Origin: JAGLWP01 sp964444095
GTDB taxonomy: Archaea > Nanobdellota > Nanobdellia > Pacearchaeales > GW2011-AR1
NCBI GenBank assembly: GCA_964444095.1
Contig: CAYUEW010000018.1
Span: forward strand, 1-7,383
Reading direction: 5' to 3'
Length of the DNA stretch: 7,383 nt
The notes under the pieces are model-generated. The model searched no databases. It was not told the DNA's origin and was given only the letters and a program-made list of their open reading frames with translations. The translations under genes were made by a program, and so were the position numbers. Positions 1 to 3,893 of the stretch are shown here, in pieces; positions within the stretch are counted from its first letter, which is position 1; each line of letters opens with the position of its first letter.

Positions 1-72
1 ACGTTGATAGAGCTCTTGTGTAAGATAGAAGCTTCGGCGACTATTTCAGCATAGAACTACTAAAAGCCTCAT
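1..72 (+). rRNA. 23S rRNA, 3' end only (partial)
   Basis: This is the extreme 3' end of large-subunit rRNA. The opening ACGTTGATAG, then TGTGTAAG at 16-23, a variable hairpin, and CTACTAA followed by AAGCCTC (57-70) have the same order and spacing as the end of E. coli 23S rRNA: ACGTTGATAGG, TGTGTAAG, a hairpin, GTACTAAT, then GAGGCTT. The variable hairpin at 24-46 is capped by a classical C(UUCG)G tetraloop. The rest of the gene lies upstream of the window. The mature 3' end is set to about 72 by analogy with E. coli and may be off by several bases. The following 50 bases probably include the trailer that pairs with the 5' leader in the pre-rRNA. No 5S rRNA follows. Confidence 0.85.
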
Positions 73-121
73 TTTTATAGACTCTAAAAGGTTGGGAAAT
101 TTCCTAGTGCGAGGATTGAGA

Positions 122-128
122 TTTTTTT
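122..128 (+). terminator. T-run terminator after 23S rRNA
   Basis: Seven consecutive T lie about 50 bp after the rRNA end, before any coding sequence. A U-run of this kind is enough for archaeal RNA polymerase to terminate. The same T7 directly abuts the BRE of the next promoter, so terminator and promoter are fused in one short block. Confidence 0.55.
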
Positions 129-144
129 GAAACATTTAAATAAT
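129..144 (+). promoter_or_regulatory. BRE/TATA promoter of the 132-aa membrane protein gene
   Basis: GAAAC (129-133, BRE-like) is followed by ATTTAAATAAT, a good archaeal box A centred near 138. The expected start of transcription is near 163, right at the ribosome-binding site, giving a leader of only about 19 nt. The block is nearly identical to the promoter at 618-633. Confidence 0.75.
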
Positions 145-163
145 CATTTTATTTCATAAGTAA

Positions 164-170
164 AAGGAGG
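164..170 (+). promoter_or_regulatory. Ribosome binding site AAGGAGG
   Basis: A full-strength Shine-Dalgarno sequence lies 11 nt before the ATG at 182. The TTG at 171 is in frame with a stop at once (TTG AAA AGT TAA), so it cannot be the start; ATG 182 is therefore chosen. The spacer is longer than in the sister cassette at 653-668, where it is 5 nt. Confidence 0.7.
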
Positions 171-181
171 TTGAAAAGTTA

Positions 182-580
182 ATGGAATTTACAAATTCAA
201 TTGAAGTTATTGCATTGGTCTTAGTTGTTATTGTAACAATAAAAATGCTAATATTGGTTGTAAAAGCACAAACATGGATGAATATTACAAAAGCTATTTA
301 TAGAAAACCAGCAGTGACTAAATTTATTGGAGCAATCTTGGCAGGAGTTATCCTTTATTATTTAATTAATTCAGGTATGACTATTGTGCAGATTTTGGCA
401 GTGTCATTATTCGTGGCTATGATGTTCATGATAGGACTTGCTGGAGATATTGGACCTTTTATTAAAAAATACGAGGCACAACTTAAGGCAGGAAAATTGT
501 GGAAGAAACATTGGTTTTACACACTTATTTGGATTGCACTACTTGTTTGGGGAGCATTAGTACTATTCAACGTAATCTAA
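182..580 (+). CDS. Small four-helix integral membrane protein, function unknown
   Basis: The 132-aa protein is almost entirely hydrophobic. Predicted membrane helices lie at about residues 6-27, 47-63, 66-87 and 111-131. The loop between helices 1 and 2 is basic (KAIYRKPAVTK). The loop between helices 3 and 4 is amphipathic and charged (IKKYEAQLKAGKLWKKHW) and probably lies on the membrane surface. There are no cysteines, histidine clusters or recognisable catalytic motifs. I do not recognise the family with certainty; the architecture is like conserved hypothetical membrane proteins of DPANN archaea. The start is fixed by a consensus SD and a promoter at 129-144. The gene stands alone, with a T-run terminator just after its stop, and its control cassette matches that of the next gene. 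Confidence 0.85.
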   Translation: MEFTNSIEVIALVLVVIVTIKMLILVVKAQTWMNITKAIYRKPAVTKFIGAILAGVILYYLINSGMTIVQILAVSLFVAMMFMIGLAGDIGPFIKKYEAQLKAGKLWKKHWFYTLIWIALLVWGALVLFNVI

Positions 581-609
581 CTTTCTTTTTTTTCTTTTTT
601 TTCTTTTTT
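581..609 (+). terminator. Long T-rich terminator
   Basis: This tract is all T apart from C at 581, 585, 594 and 603, so two T8 runs are separated by a C every 9 nt. It starts directly after the stop of the 132-aa gene. A further T7 run (611-617) leads into the next promoter. Confidence 0.7.
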
Positions 610-617
610 ATTTTTTT

Positions 618-633
618 GAAACATTTATATAAT
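618..633 (+). promoter_or_regulatory. BRE/TATA promoter of the 57-aa membrane protein gene
   Basis: GAAAC (618-622) and ATTTATATAAT (623-633) form a strong BRE plus box A centred near 628. Transcription should begin near 653, just before the SD at 657-663. It differs at a single base from the promoter at 129-144. Confidence 0.75.
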
Positions 634-656
634 GTTTTTCTTTAATATTTTTGTAA

Positions 657-663
657 AAGGAGG
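657..663 (+). promoter_or_regulatory. Ribosome binding site AAGGAGG
   Basis: A full SD lies 5 nt before the ATG at 669. It is the main reason to accept the 57-aa reading frame as a real gene. Confidence 0.75.
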
Positions 664-668
664 TAAAC

Positions 669-842
669 ATGAAAAAGAAATTGGTACAATGCGTTATTGG
701 ATTTTTACTATTAGCAGCAGGGATTTTCTTCGCGTTTGAAGGAAGCATGCTAGGAGAAAGGACATTGGTTATCGCTATCGTGGGCGGGGCTATCGGACTT
801 TTATTAATAGTTACATCTAAGTGCAGAAAATTGAAGAAATAA
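669..842 (+). CDS. 57-aa two-helix membrane protein, function unknown
   Basis: This short gene starts with MKKKLVQCVIGF and ends with SKCRKLKK. Two hydrophobic segments (about residues 6-23 and 33-49) are joined by a short polar turn (EGSMLGER). Both ends are lysine-rich, so the likely topology is a helical hairpin with both termini in the cytoplasm. Cysteines occur at residues 8 and 52, close to the two membrane borders. The frame has a consensus promoter (618-633) and an ideal SD at 5 nt spacing, which is stronger support than length alone gives. It does not resemble the neighbouring 132-aa protein in sequence, although both share the same control cassette. It converges on the 49-aa minus-strand gene with a 5-bp gap. 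No function can be assigned. Confidence 0.8.
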   Translation: MKKKLVQCVIGFLLLAAGIFFAFEGSMLGERTLVIAIVGGAIGLLLIVTSKCRKLKK

Positions 843-847
843 GTAAT

Positions 848-997
848 CTAATTTTTATTTTTAATTAATTCTTTGTGGTTCAAAAACATCAAGATTGTAG
901 CTGGGATAATAAAAAGCCAGTCAACAAGAAATGTTAAGGCAAGAAAACCTAGTGCAATTATTGAGTAGATTACCACTCGAACAGATTTTACTTTCAT
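848..997 (-). CDS. 49-aa membrane protein, function unknown
   Basis: The reading frame runs from ATG at 997 to TAG at 848. It starts MKVKSVRVVIYSII, continues through a hydrophobic stretch (residues 7-25), a single Asp-Trp break (residues 26-27) and a second hydrophobic stretch (28-39), and ends HKELIKNKN. A basic N-terminus, two membrane segments and a basic tail are typical of real small membrane proteins. There is no SD, but a box A lies 24-25 bp upstream over the stop codon of the cyclophilin gene, consistent with a leaderless mRNA; readthrough from that gene is also possible. The function is unknown. It is too short for most gene callers and could be a chance frame, but the hydrophobic pattern and promoter argue otherwise. 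Confidence 0.6.
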   Translation of the reverse strand: MKVKSVRVVIYSIIALGFLALTFLVDWLFIIPATILMFLNHKELIKNKN

Positions 998-1017
998 ATT
1001 AATGAAAATAATTTAAT

Positions 1018-1025
1018 CTTTAAAG
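1018..1025 (-). promoter_or_regulatory. Candidate box A of the 49-aa gene
   Basis: CTTTAAAG, a perfect palindrome, overlaps the stop codon of the cyclophilin gene. Its centre is 24-25 bp from the ATG at 997, the distance expected for a leaderless transcript. Confidence 0.45.
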
Positions 1026-1577
1026 AATTGTTGCTTTTATTATTTTAACTTCTTCTACTGGTCTATCTTGTGCGTTTGTTTGCACTTTTGCTATCTTATC
1101 CACGACATCCATTCCCCCAACGACTTTTCCGAAAACAGGATGTTTTCCATCGAGAAAATTATTATCTGCCAAATTTATAAAAAATTGACTCCCCCCAGTG
1201 TTAGGCCCTGCGTTTGCCATTGAAATTGTTCCCCTATTATTTTCATCTAAAGAAGTTTCTGTAAATTCATCTTTTATTTCATATCCTGGTCCACCCATTC
1301 CTGTTCCATCTGGATCTCCTCCTTGTAACATAAAACCTTCAATAACTCTATGAAAAATTACTCCATCATAAAATCCTTGTTGAACAAGCTTTTCAAAATT
1401 CCCTGCGGTGATGGGCATCCCACTATAAAGTTCAATAATTATGTCTCCTTGATTTGTTTCTAATTTTACTCTTGTCCCTTCACTTATTTCAGATGTTGTA
1501 TTTCCTGTCATTTTGAATGTGATTACACTTGCTAAAAGAAGGATGCAGATTATTATAACCGCTCCAACTTTTTTCAT
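1020..1577 (-). CDS. Membrane-anchored cyclophilin-type peptidyl-prolyl cis-trans isomerase
   Basis: The protein should catalyse cis-trans isomerisation of peptidyl-prolyl bonds, helping proteins to fold. Residues 5-20 form one hydrophobic segment after MKK, so it is either a signal peptide or, since no clear cleavage site or lipobox is seen, an N-terminal anchor with the enzyme outside the cytoplasm. Residues ~36-185 are a full cyclophilin domain: FHRVI (75-79) with catalytic Arg77 (Arg55 of human CypA), FMLQGGD (82-88, with Phe82, Met83 and Gln85 as Phe60, Met61 and Gln63), SMANAGPNTGGSQFFI (119-134) and LDGKHPVFG (142-150, His146 as His126). All active-site residues are present. The CypA Trp121 position is Phe141, as in many prokaryotic members, which usually lowers cyclosporin affinity. 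A box A 26 bp upstream predicts a leaderless mRNA. Confidence 0.95.
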   Translation of the reverse strand: MKKVGAVIIICILLLASVITFKMTGNTTSEISEGTRVKLETNQGDIIIELYSGMPITAGNFEKLVQQGFYDGVIFHRVIEGFMLQGGDPDGTGMGGPGYEIKDEFTETSLDENNRGTISMANAGPNTGGSQFFINLADNNFLDGKHPVFGKVVGGMDVVDKIAKVQTNAQDRPVEEVKIIKATIL

Positions 1578-1597
1578 ACATAAAATAGAAAAAATTA

Positions 1598-1607
1598 GTT
1601 TTTAAAG
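1598..1607 (-). promoter_or_regulatory. Box A of the cyclophilin gene
   Basis: On the minus strand this reads CTTTAAAAAC. Its centre is 26 bp from the A of the ATG at 1577. It sits in the short gap between the 52-aa gene and the cyclophilin gene, so the latter likely has its own leaderless transcript. No SD is present. Confidence 0.6.
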
Positions 1608-1613
1608 ATAACG

Positions 1614-1772
1614 CTATTTTTTCTTAACTGGAATAAAATGGATAAACCACAAAAACCAAAGTAACCAAAGTGAGCCGAAAAAGTCTTGTGTTAAAACCTC
1701 GGGGATTCCCCATAATCCAAAAAAACCTAAAAATCCCAGGTACCAATTCTTTCTTAATCGCCCTTTTTTCAT
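1614..1772 (-). CDS. 52-aa Trp/Phe-rich membrane protein, function unknown
   Basis: The frame begins MKKGRLRKNWYLGF and ends FIHFIPVKKK. Two hydrophobic segments (about residues 10-26 and 31-49) flank a short polar loop containing Glu25, Gln29 and Asp30. The composition is striking: ten Phe and six Trp in 52 residues, with lysine-rich ends on both sides, so both termini probably face the cytoplasm. Gly-rich Leu/Phe hairpins of this kind occur in many small uncharacterised membrane proteins; no function is known to me. The start at 1772 lies about 27 bp downstream of a box A that forms one arm of a perfect inverted repeat, which predicts a leaderless and possibly regulated transcript. The gene ends 36 bp before the cyclophilin start. 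Confidence 0.65.
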   Translation of the reverse strand: MKKGRLRKNWYLGFLGFFGLWGIPEVLTQDFFGSLWLLWFLWFIHFIPVKKK

Positions 1773-1775
1773 ATC

Positions 1776-1802
1776 AATTAAAAGGAGAAATTCCTTTTAA
1801 TT
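1776..1802. repeat. Perfect 11-bp inverted repeat over the core promoter of the 52-aa gene
   Basis: AATTAAAAGGA (1776-1786), a 5-nt centre GAAAT, then TCCTTTTAATT (1792-1802): both arms match at all 11 positions. On the minus strand the upstream arm contains the box A and the other arm ends 3 bp before the ATG at 1772, where transcription is expected to start. This is the usual place for an archaeal repressor site. If transcription instead starts farther upstream, the same sequence would form an mRNA hairpin at the start codon. Confidence 0.65.
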
Positions 1803-1803
1803 C
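1795..1803 (-). promoter_or_regulatory. Candidate box A of the 52-aa gene
   Basis: On the minus strand this reads GAATTAAAA, centred about 27 bp from the ATG at 1772. It lies inside the upstream arm of the inverted repeat. Confidence 0.4.
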
Positions 1804-1811
1804 TTCCTTAG

Positions 1812-1861
1812 CTAAAAAATAAATAAAAAAATAAAAAATAATTCTAATATTTAATTAGAAT
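1812..1861 (-). terminator. Hairpin plus T-run terminator of the RRM gene
   Basis: A perfect 8-bp inverted repeat, ATTCTAAT with ATTAGAAT and a 5-nt loop (1841-1861), overlaps the stop codon of the RRM gene. On the minus strand it is followed at once by a series of T4-T7 runs down to 1812. The T-runs alone would suffice in an archaeon; the hairpin makes it look like a bacterial intrinsic terminator. Confidence 0.7.
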
Positions 1862-2148
1862 CTTCGTCTTTGTTGTTGACCACCAAAGCTTTTTCGTGGG
1901 GGTCTATCTTCCATTGGCTTTGCTTCAGAAACTTTAAGTTCTCGTCCGTCAACATCTTTTCCGTTCATTTCTGTAATTACTTTCTTTGCTACTTCATCGT
2001 CAGCAATTGTCACAAATCCGAAACCTTTTGATCTTCCTGAAAACTTATCTATGATGAGCGTAGCTTCTTCAACTTCGTAACTTTCGAAAAGCTTTTTGAA
2101 TCCTGCATCATCAACAGAAAAAGGCAAATTCCCTATATATAACTTCAT
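1855..2148 (-). CDS. Single-RRM RNA-binding protein
   Basis: A 97-aa protein that is one RNA recognition motif plus a short basic tail. RNP2 is LYIGNL (residues 3-8) and RNP1 is KGFGFVTI (41-48), both with the aromatic residues (Tyr4, Phe43, Phe45) that stack on RNA bases. The domain ends near residue 76 (ELKVSEAKP). The tail has Arg, Gly and Gln (RKSFGGQQQRRRF), like the Gly/Arg tails of plant and cyanobacterial cold-induced RRM proteins. It should bind single-stranded RNA in the cytoplasm; an RNA-chaperone role is inferred. Single-RRM proteins are common in eukaryotes and cyanobacteria and uncommon in archaea, so transfer from a bacterium is possible. A strong SD lies 5 nt before the ATG, and the leader is unusually long for this window (about 67 nt). 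Confidence 0.92.
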   Translation of the reverse strand: MKLYIGNLPFSVDDAGFKKLFESYEVEEATLIIDKFSGRSKGFGFVTIADDEVAKKVITEMNGKDVDGRELKVSEAKPMEDRPPRKSFGGQQQRRRF

Positions 2149-2153
2149 TTTAT

Positions 2154-2160
2154 CCTCCTT
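2154..2160 (-). promoter_or_regulatory. Ribosome binding site of the RRM gene
   Basis: On the minus strand this is AAGGAGG, 5 nt before the ATG at 2148. It confirms this start and shows that this gene is translated from a leadered mRNA, unlike most of its minus-strand neighbours. Confidence 0.75.
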
Positions 2161-2164
2161 ATAC

Positions 2165-2215
2165 TTATTGATTAGAACTAGCTCCTTCGCTTTCTAACTT
2201 ACATTTAACTAACAT
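2165..2215 (-). CDS. Possible leaderless 16-codon upstream ORF in the RRM leader
   Basis: ATG at 2215 opens a frame that reads MLVKCKLESEGASSNQ and stops with TAA at 2165, 16 nt before the RRM start. The box A at 2235-2246 is centred about 25 bp upstream of this ATG, which places the predicted 5' end of the transcript at or next to this start codon. It would then be translated as a leaderless ORF, with the stop just before the SD of the RRM gene. This suggests a leader peptide or translational coupling. The frame is short and may be chance; no function is claimed. Confidence 0.3.
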   Translation of the reverse strand: MLVKCKLESEGASSNQ

Positions 2216-2234
2216 AAATCTATCTAATGAAACA

Positions 2235-2246
2235 GGTTTTTAAAGG
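2235..2246 (-). promoter_or_regulatory. Box A of the RRM transcript
   Basis: On the minus strand this reads CCTTTAAAAACC. Transcription should begin near 2215, giving a leader of about 67 nt before the RRM ATG. The element is also clear of the upstream winged-helix gene, which ends at 2279. Confidence 0.55.
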
Positions 2247-2278
2247 TTTTGGGTTCAAAATAAGAGAGATAATACCAA

Positions 2279-2551
2279 TTATAATCCAAAATTTTCAACG
2301 AAGTTTTCGATTATTTTATACTCTTGTAGAAATTCTTGCCCTCTGGGAGTTAGAGAAAATGTTTTCTTTTCTTTTTTATCTATTTCAAATTTAATAAAAC
2401 CCTTGTTAAGTAATTCATTTACGTATTCTTTAAACATTTGTGGTGAAAGATTTGAAGCATACAAAAGTCGCGTCGGCTTAATTTGCCTACTCGCATTTAT
2501 GGACTTTAATATGTCTCGAATTACTTCCAGTCTTTCGCGCTTTTTCGCCAT
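2279..2551 (-). CDS. Archaeal winged-helix DNA-binding protein
   Basis: A 90-aa winged helix-turn-helix protein of the small archaeal type (HTH_45/SSO10a-like, an assignment from pattern and not from a search). Helix 1 is about residues 6-18, helix 2 about 25-33 (KPTRLLYASN), the recognition helix about 36-50 (SPQMFKEYVNELLNKG), and the wing about 52-67 (KFEIDKKEKKTFSLT). A final helix, 69-88, is suited to dimer formation. It should bind DNA as a dimer, as a transcription regulator or a local chromatin protein. Its first 31 bp overlap the end of the Nudix gene, implying a common mRNA and coupled translation. An AAGGAG is present but only 1 nt before the ATG, which is unusually close. Confidence 0.85.
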   Translation of the reverse strand: MAKKRERLEVIRDILKSINASRQIKPTRLLYASNLSPQMFKEYVNELLNKGFIKFEIDKKEKKTFSLTPRGQEFLQEYKIIENFVENFGL

Positions 2552-3009
2552 TCTCCTTCGTCTATTAATTTTATTTTACGTGGATGTATTGAATGAGAAT
2601 TCTTTCCAAAAAAATTCCCTGTAAAATATTTCCCTTCTAAAAGAGCGGGCAACCAATATTGTTCATGCCCTCGGATTTGTTCATAAGGAATTTCAGCTAT
2701 ATCAAACCAATTAAAACTTCTTGCCTCTAAATTATCTAATTTACCTACAAAATCTTCTGCTCTAAAAATATGAACTAAATGGTGAAAGCTTTCAGTTGAA
2801 AGAGATAGTCTAATTCTTCCGACTCTTTCTGGATTTAACATAACTATCCCTGCTTGTTCTTCTACTTGTCTAATCGCTGCTTCTTCAATTCTTTCTCCTC
2901 TTTTAACATATCCTCCAATTCCAGTAAGTTCTTTACCTCTATAGGTTTCTTCCCTTCCTAATAAAACCTTTTTACGTTGATAGATAATTGATAAACATTC
3001 GGTTTTCAT
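2521..3009 (-). CDS. MTH1-like Nudix protein with a degenerate Nudix box
   Basis: The fold and overall pattern match the MTH1/NUDT1 group, which hydrolyse oxidised purine nucleoside triphosphates. The start of the Nudix box is near residues 32-39 (GGYVKRGE), followed by RQVEEQAGI (47-55), a mid-region VGRIRLSL (63-70), and the group's C-terminal signature WFDIAEIPYEQ (101-111) and YWLPALL (118-124). The consensus is G-x5-E-x7-REUxEExGU; here the first Glu of REU is Gln48 and the last Glu of EE is Gln52, so the base/metal-ligand positions are altered. The MTH1 purine-recognition stretch WPDD is RGHE (113-116), also changed. It may have weak or different activity, or be a ligand-binding protein. 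The start lies 1 nt after the stop of the upstream membrane gene, and the 3' end overlaps the winged-helix gene. Confidence 0.85.
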   Translation of the reverse strand: MKTECLSIIYQRKKVLLGREETYRGKELTGIGGYVKRGERIEEAAIRQVEEQAGIVMLNPERVGRIRLSLSTESFHHLVHIFRAEDFVGKLDNLEARSFNWFDIAEIPYEQIRGHEQYWLPALLEGKYFTGNFFGKNSHSIHPRKIKLIDEGEWRKSAKDWK

Positions 3010-3010
3010 T

Positions 3011-3667
3011 TTATTTCTTTGTAACTTTTAAAACTCCATATAAGAATAATAAAAATATTGCGATATTAAGTATGTAAACTCCCATTACAAACGATTGATT
3101 CCATTGAAAATATAATGCTGCTAATGTGTTCAATGTCCAAGCCATTAAACTAAGCATCATCGCTACAAAATAAAATTTAAGGAATTTATGTTTTCTTCCT
3201 TTGTAAACGTAATTTCTGAAACTAATTGCTGAAGCAAAACTAAATAAAAATATTTGCGAAAAGAACATCAAAATGTAAACTCCCCAGAGATTGTCTACAA
3301 AAGCTATTAACAATGCCATCACATACAAAAGAATAACCCATGGATTGAACAATGAACTACGCTTTGTTGAAACTGGAAATTTTTTCCATAAGAGACTATA
3401 TAATAAAAAGAACCCGGCCATAATTAAACAAAATTCAAAAATAATATTTAATACATTTCTAGGCAAAGATTCTACTCCTAATAATCCTCGTGAAATAAAA
3501 CCTGCTCCATAAAATAAGAAAGCATTTCGTAAATATCTTATTCCTTGATGCTGGCTTAAATTAAAAAGCCTATCTATCTTAACAACAATTATAGCACAAA
3601 TTCCTGCTATCAAAAATGTGTAAACGAATTTTAGTAACTCTTTATTTGCAATTATCCACTCTAGCAT
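3011..3667 (-). CDS. Seven-helix integral membrane protein, first gene of a three-gene operon
   Basis: The 218-aa protein has seven predicted membrane helices, at about residues 11-30, 43-63, 72-93, 108-128, 130-150, 161-187 and 192-215, with no large soluble domain. The seven-helix layout resembles sensor modules that precede signalling domains in archaea and bacteria, but nothing in the sequence shows a ligand or partner. The loops are basic (KIDRLF after helix 1, KKFPVSTKR after helix 3, KGRKHKF after helix 5). No lysine suitable for retinal is evident in helix 7 apart from those at the very end. Its stop is followed by one base and then the Nudix ATG, so the genes are co-transcribed. A box A 25 bp upstream predicts a leaderless mRNA. 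The function is unknown. Confidence 0.85.
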   Translation of the reverse strand: MLEWIIANKELLKFVYTFLIAGICAIIVVKIDRLFNLSQHQGIRYLRNAFLFYGAGFISRGLLGVESLPRNVLNIIFEFCLIMAGFFLLYSLLWKKFPVSTKRSSLFNPWVILLYVMALLIAFVDNLWGVYILMFFSQIFLFSFASAISFRNYVYKGRKHKFLKFYFVAMMLSLMAWTLNTLAALYFQWNQSFVMGVYILNIAIFLLFLYGVLKVTKK

Positions 3668-3687
3668 AAAAACCCAATTCCCTTCGG

Positions 3688-3697
3688 TTATTTAAAG
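3688..3697 (-). promoter_or_regulatory. Box A of the 7TM-Nudix-HTH operon
   Basis: On the minus strand this reads CTTTAAATAA, preceded by a purine-rich CAAAA (BRE-like). Its centre is about 25 bp from the ATG at 3667, which fits a leaderless transcript; no SD is present. Confidence 0.65.
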
Positions 3698-3824
3698 TTT
3701 TGTGTGATTAATTTGTCCCTAGGAAGAGTATATATTTTGGCTTCTCACCGTTTATAAATAAGTTTTCTTTCTAATAAATGTAAAGAGTGATATTCATATA
3801 TTACTTTTAACCTCCATAACCCCT

Positions 3825-3848
3825 GGAAACAAGGTCCCCCTTGTTTCC
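3825..3848 (-). ncRNA. Perfect 10-bp hairpin with GNRA loop downstream of the P-type ATPase gene
   Basis: GGAAACAAGG and CCTTGTTTCC pair at all ten positions. Read on the minus strand the 4-nt loop is GGGA, a GNRA tetraloop; on the plus strand it would be TCCC, so a minus-strand RNA is favoured. It begins 46 bp past the stop of the ATPase gene (which ends at 3894), and no long T-run follows it. It may be a 3'-UTR structure that stabilises or processes the ATPase mRNA, or part of a small RNA. The rest of the 226-bp gap (3668-3893) holds the operon promoter at 3688-3697, AT-rich tracts, and a TATA-like GTTTATAAATAAG on the plus strand near 3750-3762 with no gene attached. Confidence 0.5.
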
Positions 3849-3893
3849 TCATATTCAATAAAAAGAGATGAACATGGAAAAAGAAGAACCCCC

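Noticed and set aside
1..54. Open frame at the left edge that could be the C-terminal tail of a protein (ends KIEASATISA, stop TAG).
   Set aside because: The bases match the conserved order of the 23S rRNA 3' end, so this is RNA and not coding.
581..617. T-rich tract with a 9-nt period, considered as a short tandem repeat.
   Set aside because: Only two full units; better explained as a terminator.
2403..2624. 73-codon plus-strand open frame.
   Set aside because: Lies opposite the winged-helix and Nudix genes, with no promoter or SD of its own.
3750..3893. Possible C/D box guide RNA on the plus strand downstream of the TATA-like element (GTGATAT and AGATGAA as C-like boxes).
   Set aside because: No clear RTGATGA box and no CTGA D box at suitable distances; only the hairpin is supported.
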